From the NCBI RefSeq assembly GCF_018127925.1, contig NZ_CP072348.1, positions 1,222,001 through 1,286,000 on the forward strand: DNA of 64,000 nt, written 5' to 3'. A program made the position numbers and the translations under genes. The stretch is from Prevotella melaninogenica. GTDB lineage: Bacteria > Bacteroidota > Bacteroidia > Bacteroidales > Bacteroidaceae. Below the pieces are notes generated by a model. It was given only the letters and a program-made list of their open reading frames with translations, did no database searches and had not been told where the DNA came from. Position 1 is the first letter of the stretch. Each line of letters begins with the position of its first letter. Shown here one piece after another: positions 43,526-52,317 of this stretch.

Positions 43526-44128
43526 TTATTTCTCCTTCTTAAAGAACGCTTTAACCTTCGCCTTGTCTTTGTTATAAGTGTTCTTGATTTTCTGTCCGTC
43601 CTTAGCAAGACCTTGCTTAACCTTTTTTACGCCAGCCTTAACCTTTGCCTTGTCCTTACGATATGCGTTTCTTACTTTCTGCTTATCCTTAGCAAAACCC
43701 TGCTTTACCTTTGCCTCATCCTTACGATAAGTATTCTTTACTTTCTGCTCATCTTTAGCAAGACCGTTCTCAACCTTCTTTACATCAGCATTGAACTTTG
43801 CCTTATCATCCTGATAAACCTTATTTACCTTCTTCTTGTCGTTAGCAAGGTCTGCCTTAACTCTCTGCTTGTCTGCGTTGAGTTTTGCTTTCTCAGTAGT
43901 TTCAGCCTTCTTAACGGCAGCACCTACCTTATGTGCCTCAGCGTTTAACTTAGCTTTCTCCACACCCTCTGCATGTTTAACATCAGAACCTAACTTCTTT
44001 GCCAACGTGTCAACACGCTGTATGATAGTCTCATGAGGCTTTTCTGTATTGTTGGTCTGTGCTTGTGCGCTGAGAGAAGTGAGTCCTGTAAGGGCTACTA
44101 ATGATAATACTAACTTACGATTCTTCAT
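43526..44128 (-). CDS. secreted Lys-rich helical repeat protein
   Basis: The 200-aa protein has a signal peptide (LVLSLVALTGLTSLSAQAQ) and a mature part of Lys, Ala, Asp, Val and Asn. From residue about 105 it is built of repeats beginning Y-x-(K/D)-D-(K/E)-A-K-(V/F), of 29, 22 and 29 residues, so the units differ by one heptad (7). The pattern predicts long, highly basic helices or a coiled coil. Histone H1-like or LEA-like composition is only a resemblance; no family is assigned. It has its own -7 box and terminator, and the signal peptide closely resembles that of the Cys-rich protein. Confidence 0.75.
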   Translation of the reverse strand: MKNRKLVLSLVALTGLTSLSAQAQTNNTEKPHETIIQRVDTLAKKLGSDVKHAEGVEKAKLNAEAHKVGAAVKKAETTEKAKLNADKQRVKADLANDKKKVNKVYQDDKAKFNADVKKVENGLAKDEQKVKNTYRKDEAKVKQGFAKDKQKVRNAYRKDKAKVKAGVKKVKQGLAKDGQKIKNTYNKDKAKVKAFFKKEK

Positions 44129-44196
44129 TGTCTTTAATCTTAAAAATAAATACTAATACCTAATTATGGGTGAGTCAACAGTAAGACTCACAGTGG

Positions 44197-44204
44197 CAAA
44201 GGTA
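44197..44204 (-). promoter_or_regulatory. -7 box of the Lys-rich protein gene
   Basis: Minus-strand TACCTTTG, 69 bases before the ATG. Its -33 region overlaps the gpmI terminator. Confidence 0.6.
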
Positions 44205-44208
44205 ATAA

Positions 44209-44246
44209 AAAACAAATCCCAAAAGCCATAAAAGACCTTTGGGATT
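44209..44246 (-). terminator. terminator of gpmI
   Basis: AATCCCAAA/TTTGGGATT form a 9-bp stem; on the minus strand TTGTTTTTT follows. Confidence 0.85.
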
Positions 44247-44274
44247 CGCCTAATTTTATATAATAAAACTTTGA

Positions 44275-45792
44275 TTAATCTGTAATAAGATTTTCACCTG
44301 TCATATCTGCTGGCTGTTCTAATCCCATAATATGAAGGATTGAAGGAGCAACGTCAGCCAAACGACCATTCTTTACTGTTGCAGAATTGTTGTTTGTAAC
44401 ATAGATGAATGGTACTGGGTTGAGTGAGTGAGCAGTGTTTGGACTGCCATCCTCATTGATTGCATTGTCTGCGTTACCGTGGTCAGCGATGATGATTGTC
44501 TCATAATCGTTAGCCTTCGCAGCCTCAACAACCTCCTTAACACACTGGTCAACTGCCCATACAGCCTTTGCAATGGCATTATAAACACCTGTATGACCTA
44601 CCATATCACCATTAGCAAAGTTCACTACGATGAAGTCATACTCCTGTGTATTGATAGCACCAACAAGTTTATCCTTCACCTCGAAGGCACTCATCTCAGG
44701 CTGCAAGTCGTATGTTGCCACCTTTGGAGAAGGCACCAAGATACGGTCTTCACCCTCATAAGGCTGCTCACGACCACCATTGAAGAAGAAGGTTACGTGT
44801 GCATACTTCTCTGTCTCGGCTGTATGAAGCTGCTTCTTACCGAGCTTGCTGAGGTATTCACCTAATGTATCCATTACGTTCTCCTTAGGGAAGAGAACAT
44901 TCACGTTCTTAAAGTTTGCATCGTATGGAGTCATACAATAGAACTGCAGATCCTTAATTGTATGCATACCTTCCTCTGGGAGGTCCTGCTGTGTGAGCAC
45001 AGATGTCAACTCCTTAGCACGGTCGTTACGGAAGTTAATGAAGATAACTACGTCACCCTCCTCAATCTTACCATTCACAGAAGAGTTTGTGATAGGCTTG
45101 ATAAACTCGTCTGTCACACCTTCTGCATAGCTTGCCTCAACCGCTTTAACCATGTCAGTAGCCTGTACGCCCTTACCCTCAACGAGCAAATCGTATGCTT
45201 CTTTCACACGGTCCCAACGCTTGTCACGGTCCATTGCATAGAAACGACCAACGACTGAAGCGATATGTGCGTCATTTGCATCGCAAACCTTCTGAATCTC
45301 AGCAACGAAACCAGCACCACTCTTTGGGTCTGTATCACGTCCGTCCATAAAACAATGAACGTAAACGTCCTTAAGGTTGTACTCCTTACCAATCTCGATG
45401 AGCTTAAAGAGGTGATCAAGTGAAGAGTGAACACCACCCGTAGAGGTCAGACCCATCAAGTGGAGTTTCTTACCATTCTTCTGTGCATAGCTATATGCAT
45501 TAATGATATCTTGGTTCTTCAAGATGTCACCGCTCTGGCAAGCCTTGTTAATCTTAACGAGGTCCTGATAAACAATACGACCTGCACCTATATTTAAGTG
45601 ACCTACCTCAGAGTTACCCATCTGGCCGTCTGGCAGACCTACATCTTCTCCTGATGCTTGCAACTCAGAGTGTGCACTAACAGCATTCAAATAATCTAAG
45701 TAGGGTGTTGGGGTGTTATAGATAACATCACCCTTACCATGCTTACCGTTACCCCATCCATCAAGGATCATCAATAAAGCTTTCTTTGCCAT
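44275..45792 (-). CDS. gpmI: 2,3-bisphosphoglycerate-independent phosphoglycerate mutase
   Basis: Interconverts 3- and 2-phosphoglycerate in glycolysis through a phosphoserine, using two manganese ions. The N-terminus [16 protein letters not shown] supplies D11. [18 protein letters not shown] near residues 55-72 holds the catalytic S61. [22 protein letters not shown] and, near the end, [17 protein letters not shown] and [12 protein letters not shown] hold the remaining metal ligands. 505 aa is the family length. Own promoter and terminator. Confidence 0.98.
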   Translation of the reverse strand: MAKKALLMILDGWGNGKHGKGDVIYNTPTPYLDYLNAVSAHSELQASGEDVGLPDGQMGNSEVGHLNIGAGRIVYQDLVKINKACQSGDILKNQDIINAYSYAQKNGKKLHLMGLTSTGGVHSSLDHLFKLIEIGKEYNLKDVYVHCFMDGRDTDPKSGAGFVAEIQKVCDANDAHIASVVGRFYAMDRDKRWDRVKEAYDLLVEGKGVQATDMVKAVEASYAEGVTDEFIKPITNSSVNGKIEEGDVVIFINFRNDRAKELTSVLTQQDLPEEGMHTIKDLQFYCMTPYDANFKNVNVLFPKENVMDTLGEYLSKLGKKQLHTAETEKYAHVTFFFNGGREQPYEGEDRILVPSPKVATYDLQPEMSAFEVKDKLVGAINTQEYDFIVVNFANGDMVGHTGVYNAIAKAVWAVDQCVKEVVEAAKANDYETIIIADHGNADNAINEDGSPNTAHSLNPVPFIYVTNNNSATVKNGRLADVAPSILHIMGLEQPADMTGENLITD

Positions 45793-45852
45793 AATTATTC
45801 CTTTATTTTTGTTATTATCTTCGTTTATTACCTATTATTATTTTTGTTACTG

Positions 45853-45886
45853 CAAAGGTACGATAAAAGAATAAGATGGGTGCAAA
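45853..45886 (-). promoter_or_regulatory. promoter of gpmI
   Basis: Minus-strand TTTG (45886-45883), 22 bases, TACCTTTG (45860-45853). The ATG is 60 bases downstream. Confidence 0.7.
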
Positions 45887-46098
45887 AAGCCATTGGAATT
45901 TTAAGGTAGAGACCGACAGAATCTTAAGTATTGTTTTATCCAAACCTACACTGTATTACTTAAAATCATAATCCCACTTAACAGTAGATTATAAATTATG
46001 CCGATTCTATCGATATTATCTCCTACAACATAGCTTTATCTCCTCACAAAATTATCTATATAAAAAAACAAGATTGCCTATTAAACTATTATTCATTC
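45887..46098. other. spacer, no feature seen
   Basis: With the gpmI leader, this gives a gene-free stretch of about 306 bases (45793-46098). Apart from the gpmI promoter I see no repeat, hairpin or ORF of note. Confidence 0.6.
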
Positions 46099-46548
46099 TT
46101 ATCTCAACTGAAATTCTACAGCCTTTACCATCCACAAACATTTCTTCGTTCGATCCCTCCATTTCCATTTTGGCATTAACTTTAAAACACGTAGAACTTC
46201 CTTGTCAATCAGTGGGTCGACAGAACGCACAATAGAAAAATGATCACACTTTCCTTTGGGGTTAATACAGAACCTTACGACCACCCTTCCCTGTATACAA
46301 TTTTCCTTTAGAGATGGTGGATAATGGAAGTTAGAAAAGATAAACTCATTAAAATCTCCCGGAAAGAATGGGAATTCTTTTAGGACAAAAACGGTGTCAT
46401 GCCGAGCCTTTTTAGAATTTTCTGGTAAGGTAATAGCCTTCATATTAGACATATTCTCCTGTTGGAATTTCATCTGGCTACTATTCGTAGCATGAATACT
46501 ACCTATCGTCATCAAGTTTAAAAAGAATATAATCAGAAACTTCTTCAT
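46099..46548 (-). CDS. stand-alone TonB C-terminal-domain protein, copy A
   Basis: The first in-frame ATG (46563) is followed by M6 at 46548, which begins a normal signal peptide (MKKFLIIFFLNLMTIGSIHA); I take 46548, 149 aa. The second half is a TonB C-terminal fold: YPPSLKENCIQGRVVVRFCI, then HFSIVRSVDPLIDKEVLRVL and LMPKWKW. It lacks the membrane anchor and proline-rich linker of real TonB, so it is an exported domain. Such proteins are common in Bacteroidetes, where they are often labelled energy transducer TonB; role unknown. First of three related genes in a row. Confidence 0.82.
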   Translation of the reverse strand: MKKFLIIFFLNLMTIGSIHATNSSQMKFQQENMSNMKAITLPENSKKARHDTVFVLKEFPFFPGDFNEFIFSNFHYPPSLKENCIQGRVVVRFCINPKGKCDHFSIVRSVDPLIDKEVLRVLKLMPKWKWRDRTKKCLWMVKAVEFQLR

Positions 46549-46688
46549 CCTAATCATATACATTTAAAGATTCATTTTCTTCTATATAAGTAAATAGACA
46601 CCGATGAATACGCTCTATTTTAGTGATTCATTAGTGCCTTTACTATCTTCTATAACAATAATTTTCATGCCTCATTGCTTGTTCTTAA

Positions 46689-46776
46689 CCGATGTATTGA
46701 TGCTCCGCACATGTAGTGCTAAGCGTCAACACAAAATGTGTTAAGGGTCAACACCAAATGTGCTAAGGGTTAATAG
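46689..46776 (-). repeat. 22-bp GTGC/GTGT array, four units
   Basis: Points GCAC at 46707, ACAC at 46729 and ACAC at 46751 are 22 bp apart, with one more unit at the right edge. On the minus strand the cores are CTATTAACCCTTAGCAC, GTGTTGACCCTTAACAC, GTGTTGACGCTTAGCAC and GTGCGGAGCATCAATAC. It lies between two of the TonB-domain genes. Confidence 0.85.
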
Positions 46777-46835
46777 CGATATTGATAACGATAAAACGGC
46801 TTACAAAAGATGATGACAACATGAGCAATTTGGGC

Positions 46836-47318
46836 TTATAATAATCTGAAGGTGACAGGTACAAGTTGCCATACTCCTTGCTTCGGTCGTCTTTCCCACT
46901 TCCATGCAGGCATAAGTTTTAGTACGCGAAGTGCCTCTCGGTCGAGGTATGGATCTACAGAACGCATAACCCTAAACAGACAGCAACGACCAGAGGGAGT
47001 CACAAAAAACTTTATAATGACTCTTCCTGACACTGTGCTTTCTGCCAATTCAGGCGGATATTGAAGATTTGATGCGATGAATTCGAGGAGATTACCTCGG
47101 AACGAAGGCTTCAAACCCTCGGCGGTTTCAAACATCTTTGCCCCTAAGGTGTCCACATTCAATGTATCATAACAAAGAGCAAAGGCTGGTTCAGCACAAT
47201 AAGGCTGCTCAGTTTGCTCCTTTTTCTTCGGTTTCATCGTTCTTTTATGCTTCTGTGCATCGATATTACCAACGACTACAAAACTTAAAAATAGAACTAA
47301 AAACAGTTTCTTTATCAT
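46836..47318 (-). CDS. stand-alone TonB C-terminal-domain protein, copy B
   Basis: Starts at 47318 (MIKKLFLVLFLSFVVVGNID, signal peptide) or two codons earlier; 160 aa. The TonB domain is clear: YPPELAESTVSGRVIIKFFV, LFRVMRSVDPYLDREALRVL and LMPAWKWERRPKQG, with the ending VPVTFRLL. The linker between signal peptide and domain holds a lysine-rich stretch (HKRTMKPKKKEQ). It starts only 12 bases downstream of copy C's stop, so B and C are one transcription unit; copy A is separated by a repeat array. Confidence 0.85.
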   Translation of the reverse strand: MIKKLFLVLFLSFVVVGNIDAQKHKRTMKPKKKEQTEQPYCAEPAFALCYDTLNVDTLGAKMFETAEGLKPSFRGNLLEFIASNLQYPPELAESTVSGRVIIKFFVTPSGRCCLFRVMRSVDPYLDREALRVLKLMPAWKWERRPKQGVWQLVPVTFRLL

Positions 47319-47330
47319 AACCATGAACTT

Positions 47331-47795
47331 TTATTGTTGAACATTTTGTTTCTTAAAAGAAACTGGCAAGACATACCAAGTACCACCCTTAGCCGTTGAA
47401 TCCACATTCCACTTCGGCATTAACTTCAATACCCTTAACGCCTCTGTATCAAAAGCAGGACTCAACGAACGAAGTATCTTGAACTGAGAACAAGTGCCGT
47501 CACGTTCTATATAAAACTTAACAATCACCTTTCCTTCAACCTTTTTGTTCTTACGACCAGCTGGCCATACAAGGTGAGCACGAAGGAATTGTTGGATATT
47601 ACCTGGGAAAGATGGCATTGGAGGAAACCAACAATCAAATATTTTATGCCTTTCGTTTTTTACTTCTAAGGTATCGATTGTATCTTTCCGAACCTCATTT
47701 TCATAAGATTTCATCGACATCTTTTCCTGTTGAGCATTTACAGTTGCTGCCATACAGATACTAAGTGACATTGCTAACAAAATTCGCTTCATCAT
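47331..47795 (-). CDS. stand-alone TonB C-terminal-domain protein, copy C
   Basis: 154 aa (or 153 from the second Met). The signal peptide is MKRILLAMSLSICMAATVNA. The domain has GKVIVKFYIERDGTCSQFKI, LRSLSPAFDTEALRVL, LMPKWNVD and VLPVSFKKQ. It is first in the transcription unit, with a promoter at 47988-48018 and a structured leader. The three copies A, B and C share 30-40% by eye and the same size, so they look like a local duplication. Confidence 0.87.
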   Translation of the reverse strand: MMKRILLAMSLSICMAATVNAQQEKMSMKSYENEVRKDTIDTLEVKNERHKIFDCWFPPMPSFPGNIQQFLRAHLVWPAGRKNKKVEGKVIVKFYIERDGTCSQFKILRSLSPAFDTEALRVLKLMPKWNVDSTAKGGTWYVLPVSFKKQNVQQ

Positions 47796-47903
47796 ATAAA
47801 CCTTTTGATTTATTCCCCTTTACAGCTATTTAACGCTGCCTTTCGAGAGATTATTATAAACAAACTCTTCACTTTGAAGAGTCTTTCGAACATTCTTAAT
47901 TTA

Positions 47904-47947
47904 AAACCTGCGCCAACGCTTAAACGCAATCACGCCGCCGCAGGTTT
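47904..47947 (-). promoter_or_regulatory. structured leader of the TonB-domain genes
   Basis: On the minus strand AAACCTGCG and CGCAGGTTT close a 9-bp stem around a GC-rich loop of about 25 bases (GCGGCG...GCGTTGG). It lies in the 5' leader of copy C. No T run follows, so it is not a simple terminator. Confidence 0.5.
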
Positions 47948-47987
47948 ATGAAATGCAGATGACATATATTGGAACTTATTGTCGATG

Positions 47988-48018
47988 CAAAGGTAAAGAA
48001 GAATATAATGCAATGCAA
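47988..48018 (-). promoter_or_regulatory. promoter of the TonB-domain genes
   Basis: Minus-strand TTG (48018-48016), 20 bases, TACCTTTG (47995-47988). The leader to the ATG is about 185 bases. Confidence 0.75.
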
Positions 48019-48185
48019 TAGCCCCATTAGAGTTGACACATGTAAAACAAGTTAACATTTGACTATCAATAATTTACGACTAACAACTTCACTTCTTTGA
48101 CACAATAAAGCTTATAAAAGTTCCCTCGTTTTCGCACTTTACCAACCTTTAAGATAGCTTTTCGTTCCCTTTCCTCCCACCCTAA

Positions 48186-48217
48186 TTTGGCAATACGCAG
48201 TAGAATGTGTATCTTTG
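48186..48217 (+). promoter_or_regulatory. promoter of the TPR lipoprotein gene
   Basis: TTTG (48186-48189), 20 bases, TATCTTTG (48210-48217), an exact consensus. The ATG at 48223 is only 5 bases past the -7 box, so the message should be leaderless or nearly so. Confidence 0.85.
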
Positions 48218-48222
48218 CAAAT

Positions 48223-49452
48223 ATGAACAAAAAACCGATTTTACTACTGATTACTCTTTTGACTTTGCTTTCATGCAGCCAAAGAAAACTGCCTAACTAT
48301 CCTGCAACAGACGAAGGAATCACTCGGATGAGGCTCGATAGCGCTGCTTTCTTCATGGCTAAACATGACACAAGGAATGCGATGTATCAGCTAAAATCGG
48401 CAGAAAAGCACCTTTTCAACGTAACAGAAGACTCTTTGAAGTTTGCTACATACTATCGTATTGCTCTATTGAATGCCCAAAATGGTGCTTATAAATTGGC
48501 ACTTGACTACTTCGACCATACTGCTCGTTATGCAAATGATAGTAAGAAGAGTCACAGACTGACGGATATTTACCTCGGTAAAGCCTCTGTTTTCAACCAA
48601 ATCGGACAACGCGACTCTGCCCTGTTGTACGTAAAGAAGGCTGAATCCTTCAAGCCTCGTATTCGTAAAGACCAAGAGAAGAGTATTAATCAGCTGCGAA
48701 CACGCATTGAAAAACATCAAATTTTATCGGTTTCACCGGAGAAAGATATTGAGATTATACAGATACAAGACCGTTATGAAGTGGCTATCGCACAACGTAA
48801 AGCCTTGCAACTTCAACTCTATATAGCTTATCTTGTTATCATCTTGATACTCCTTACATCTGGTATCATTGTATGGTTCCGCCGTCGTATGCGCCAACAA
48901 CTACATACCTATCGCAGACAACAAGAGATGACAGAGCAGAATATTCAGCAGTTACTCCGCCGAAAAGATGCAACGATAGATGAGATGAAGGCTGAAGTTG
49001 ACAGTAAAATCAATCAGTTAGAACAGTTGAAACAGAAAACTCCTACACATAATGGAGATACAAAAACTTCCGATTCCATCGAACAAACTAAGTTGGGAAT
49101 AGACGCACTCTATACCATTCTAAAAGGTGGAAATATCTCACAGATGGGTAAACGCGAACAGCAGGCTCTCAACGCTATTATGCCTAACTTTGATTACGAC
49201 CTTGCTTATATCCTCAATAATCCTCGCTATGCGTTCACTCCAAAGGAGACATTCTACTATATAATGGAACACAACGGGATGACCGACGAGCAGAAAGCCG
49301 ATGCCTTCTGTTGTACGTCACAAGCCATCAGATCGATTAAAAGTAGAATGAAAAAGAAGATGGAAAAGTCACAAGAAGAACTTTCTGAAGTAGATATAGA
49401 ACTCGAAGCAGAGGATAAATCAGCCTTATGCTTAACACACCTTGATCATTAA
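48223..49452 (+). CDS. TPR membrane lipoprotein with cytoplasmic HTH-like end
   Basis: From the ATG at 48223 (MNKKPILLLITLLTLLSCSQ) the protein is 409 aa; earlier in-frame ATGs overlap the promoter. C18 fits a lipobox. Residues about 25-160 read as tetratricopeptide-like helices (AMYQLKSAEKHLFN, FATYYRIALLNAQNGAYKLA, GQRDSALLYVKKAES). A membrane segment lies at about 199-219 (LYIAYLVIILILLTSGIIVW). A coiled coil follows, and a C-terminal helical region (PKETFYYIMEHNGMTDEQK, SQAIRSIKSRMKKKM) resembles a helix-turn-helix. This is the layout of Bacteroidetes TPR signalling regulators. Target unknown. Confidence 0.75.
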   Translation: MNKKPILLLITLLTLLSCSQRKLPNYPATDEGITRMRLDSAAFFMAKHDTRNAMYQLKSAEKHLFNVTEDSLKFATYYRIALLNAQNGAYKLALDYFDHTARYANDSKKSHRLTDIYLGKASVFNQIGQRDSALLYVKKAESFKPRIRKDQEKSINQLRTRIEKHQILSVSPEKDIEIIQIQDRYEVAIAQRKALQLQLYIAYLVIILILLTSGIIVWFRRRMRQQLHTYRRQQEMTEQNIQQLLRRKDATIDEMKAEVDSKINQLEQLKQKTPTHNGDTKTSDSIEQTKLGIDALYTILKGGNISQMGKREQQALNAIMPNFDYDLAYILNNPRYAFTPKETFYYIMEHNGMTDEQKADAFCCTSQAIRSIKSRMKKKMEKSQEELSEVDIELEAEDKSALCLTHLDH

Positions 49453-49625
49453 GTTATAACGATCCGATTCCGATACACAGGAGTCTATTTGATGAAGGTA
49501 GGTTTGATGGTCCTATCTGCTTATGAGGGTTCAAGTAGAGTACTCGAACTAACAGCAGAGTAAAGCTCCTTTATTTTCGCCAATATTCCCTTACTTTCTC
49601 CAACACTTATCAGCAAGGGAAGTCA

Positions 49626-50843
49626 CTATCTATAGGAAGGGTTAGGAACAGCTTCCCACATCTTCTTTGCAGCATACTCACCCATCGCCTTATAACCTGC
49701 AGGGTTAGGATGTAACCAGTCACCAATCTGCCATTCTTTACGCAAGCGGTCGGGTGATGACGGATCACGCATGAGTTCATCAAAGTCGATGAAACCGTCG
49801 ATTTCATGGTTTGTTCTTATCCATTCGTTCACCGTCTTACGTGCTGCATCACGTGCCTCTGTAAAGTAACCTTTGCAGCCATTAAAAGGAGTTATCGTAC
49901 CCATATAGACCTTCAAGCCACGTTGGCGAGCCTTCTTAATCATCACTTGGTAAGCTTCAATCAACTGGCGAGCAGTTTCTTCTGGATTAGTTGACGCACC
50001 GATATCATTAATAGCCTCGAAGATGATTACTGCACGAAGTCCTCTTTGTCCCAAGATATCACGATCGAAACGCTCCTTTCCTGGCTGTCCTAAACCCACA
50101 GAGAGGATACGATTATCCCCAATACCAAGATTCAATACACCCGTTTTCGGACTCTTCGACTCATGTTCTCTATTCAGTACGGCAGACATAAAATCAGGCC
50201 AGCGGTCTTGTGCATTTGTAACACAACCCTTTCCATCGGTAATACTATTACCAAGGATAGCCACACTGGAAGCAGATGCATCAAGGACATCAATAGCAGA
50301 AATATTAAACCAATGGTCCTCTTTGAAGGCTGTTGAGAAATCAGTATTAGCATTTGTTACACCACGTAATATATAAGATGTAGTGCGCGAACCCATGTGA
50401 ACAGTAGGTTCTTTTGGTGCTTTAAGATAGTTAATCGTAATTGACAAACGCTCCAATGGTTGTAAATCGAATTTCAACGCATCTGAAAAGGCAGCCTTAC
50501 CAGCAGGTATCGTTACCCGACGTTTATTATTAAAACGGAGATACTTAGCTGAATTCTTCTGTATCTCTGACCCTTCTCCAGCCTTTGCAATATAAACACT
50601 GGTAATCTCAACAGGCTCAGAAGACAGTTCATTACTCAACTGCAAACGAATAACAGGGCCACCGATACTCACCTTCACGACCTGTCGTACGGAGCGATTC
50701 GTCATTTGGTTATTATAAGGCATAAAACCCTTATCAACTGTCTGTGGCGCACAAGCCCATGTACCTACCCAACGTTCTTGCTGTGCATAAGCGTTGAATG
50801 TGATAAAAAACAATAAAACGAATAAAATCTTACGTGTAAACAT
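49626..50843 (-). CDS. SGNH/GDSL-family esterase, secreted
   Basis: Starts at 50843 with the signal peptide MFTRKILFVLLFFITFNAYA; earlier ATGs belong to unrelated upstream sequence that overlaps the WYL gene. 405 aa. The SGNH blocks are visible: VAILGNSITDG with nucleophile S200, FEAIND with N279, and DWLHPNPAGY with D375 and H378. The N-terminal ~190 residues form a beta-rich extra domain as in sugar-ester deacetylases of the GDSL group. It likely removes acetyl groups from a polysaccharide or glycan. It lies near a SusC/SusD pair and a WYL regulator. Confidence 0.9.
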   Translation of the reverse strand: MFTRKILFVLLFFITFNAYAQQERWVGTWACAPQTVDKGFMPYNNQMTNRSVRQVVKVSIGGPVIRLQLSNELSSEPVEITSVYIAKAGEGSEIQKNSAKYLRFNNKRRVTIPAGKAAFSDALKFDLQPLERLSITINYLKAPKEPTVHMGSRTTSYILRGVTNANTDFSTAFKEDHWFNISAIDVLDASASSVAILGNSITDGKGCVTNAQDRWPDFMSAVLNREHESKSPKTGVLNLGIGDNRILSVGLGQPGKERFDRDILGQRGLRAVIIFEAINDIGASTNPEETARQLIEAYQVMIKKARQRGLKVYMGTITPFNGCKGYFTEARDAARKTVNEWIRTNHEIDGFIDFDELMRDPSSPDRLRKEWQIGDWLHPNPAGYKAMGEYAAKKMWEAVPNPSYR

Positions 50844-50973
50844 TTTCCTGAATTTTAAACCTCCCAAGCCTCTCGCACTATCTCTAACTAAAAGAGAACA
50901 TATTTCTATTAATGGAAGGCTGATGATAAATAATGATAGTTTGCTATGAATAATAGAACAAAGAATGAACTTC

Positions 50974-51894
50974 CTACTTCTGCAATAGTTGGTTTGACGA
51001 ATCAATAAGACTTTCTATTTCCGCTCTCAGATATGCCTTAAAACCATCACCCTCTATGATTTCTATATCTTTAAAGAGTCCGAGAACGAAACGACCTAAA
51101 CCACGATAATCGCATACTTCTATATCTAAAAGCCACGAGCCATCCGCATTCGGAGTAATATAATGCGCACCTTGTGGATATTCTTCCTTAAAGAGATTGT
51201 GAGATAACTGCCCTAAACGTAACTTCACACGATATCGTTCCTCACTACTAAACATAAAGATATCCGTAAACACCTGCCTATGCTTGTCTTCATGTAACCA
51301 CGATGTATCCAGTATCTCCACACTCGTCATGCGAGAAATCTTAAATGTCTTATTTTGTTTTGACACCAATTCATGACAGCGTACATCCTCATTATTATGC
51401 AATAAAAGGAAAGGTTCCACAAGACGATCCTTAACAGAGTGACTATGTGGACTTGAATAACCAATTAAACGAACCGTCTTCTTCTCTGCCATCGCCTTAC
51501 GTAACAGTTTCAGGTTACTCTCCATTTGGCGACGAATGGGTGACTCTGCAGACACAGAGAAGTTATAAGAACTTTCCAACTTCTGCCTTAGCTGGTTCAC
51601 CATCTCACTATCATTACCAGCCATTGTCAGTACACTATGTATCGTCTTCACATCCTTATCTGTAAACTGAATCGTCTGTAACAGCTGTGTGAAGAAAGGA
51701 GAGCGACGATCAATATGATAATAGCCCTGATTCTTAAATACGATAAAACCTGCATGCTTGATGAAGTCGAGTAGGTAATAGAAATTCCTACGCGACAAGT
51801 TCATCCGCTCACACAGCTCTTCAACCGTATAATTGCGTCCATCAGACAATAGAATCAAGAGTTCTAACTGCTTCTTTAATTTATCGAATCTCAT
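50974..51894 (-). CDS. WYL-domain transcription regulator
   Basis: A 306-aa protein. The N-terminal DeoR-like helix-turn-helix (MRFDKLKKQLELLILLSDGR; TVEELCERMNLSRRNFYYLL) is followed by a WYL-type sensor region from about residue 135 (KTVRLIGYSSPHSHSVKDRL, then VEPFLLLHNNEDVRCHEL). The C-terminal part (YRVKLRLGQLSHNLFKEEYP; LGLFKDIEIIEGDGFKAYLR) matches the family. WYL proteins sense ligands such as nucleic acids or small molecules. It is 130 bases before the SGNH esterase, so regulating it is possible but not shown. Confidence 0.88.
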   Translation of the reverse strand: MRFDKLKKQLELLILLSDGRNYTVEELCERMNLSRRNFYYLLDFIKHAGFIVFKNQGYYHIDRRSPFFTQLLQTIQFTDKDVKTIHSVLTMAGNDSEMVNQLRQKLESSYNFSVSAESPIRRQMESNLKLLRKAMAEKKTVRLIGYSSPHSHSVKDRLVEPFLLLHNNEDVRCHELVSKQNKTFKISRMTSVEILDTSWLHEDKHRQVFTDIFMFSSEERYRVKLRLGQLSHNLFKEEYPQGAHYITPNADGSWLLDIEVCDYRGLGRFVLGLFKDIEIIEGDGFKAYLRAEIESLIDSSNQLLQK

Positions 51895-52089
51895 TCTTAC
51901 AATGAATAGACATATGATATATAACGCAGAAACAACACTTTTATTAATCTCTACAGCACTTTTTTATGCCGAATCATATCTAACCACTGACACTATCCTC
52001 TATAACAAAAGACTCTTCTCATAGCAAGATATAATGATTCCCTACCAAGAGTGATATATTTATGCAACGTACAAGAATAGTTTTATTTT

Positions 52090-52180
52090 GATTTGCTGTC
52101 ACTTTTAACATTTCACATAACTCCATTGCAAAAAACGAGTTAGACAAGTAATTTAGATGACAGTAATGACAGGAAATTTA
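52090..52180. mobile_element. short MITE-like element, second copy (diverged)
   Basis: Begins GATTTGCTGTCACTTTTAAC and ends GATGACAGTAATGACAGGAA; it aligns to the reverse strand of 26696-26790. The inverted ends have drifted in this copy. The rest of the 51895-52262 spacer shows no gene or further repeat. Confidence 0.6.
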
Positions 52181-52262
52181 GTTTTAGAGAGGCAAACAGT
52201 CTTCTCGGTAATAAAACAAAATATGTTTAGGCGCTAATAAACGATTTGATTTAAAAACAAAG

Positions 52263-52296
52263 AAAGGCAGAAAGAAAACCTGTTCTCTCTGCCTTT
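52263..52296 (-). terminator. terminator of the susC/susD pair
   Basis: AAAGGCAGA (52263-52271) and TCTGCCTTT (52288-52296) form a 9-bp stem; a T-rich stretch (CTTTGTTTTT) follows on the minus strand. Confidence 0.8.
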
Positions 52297-52317
52297 ACAT
52301 TTATAATAACATAAGAC

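Noticed and set aside
43613-43948. 111-codon ORF opposite the Lys-rich gene
   Set aside because: A shadow made by the low-complexity repeats (complement of Lys/Ala codons gives Leu/Phe-rich runs that mimic membrane protein).
50844-51005. N-terminal extension of the SGNH esterase
   Set aside because: It overlaps the WYL gene and would bury a perfect signal peptide that starts at 50843.
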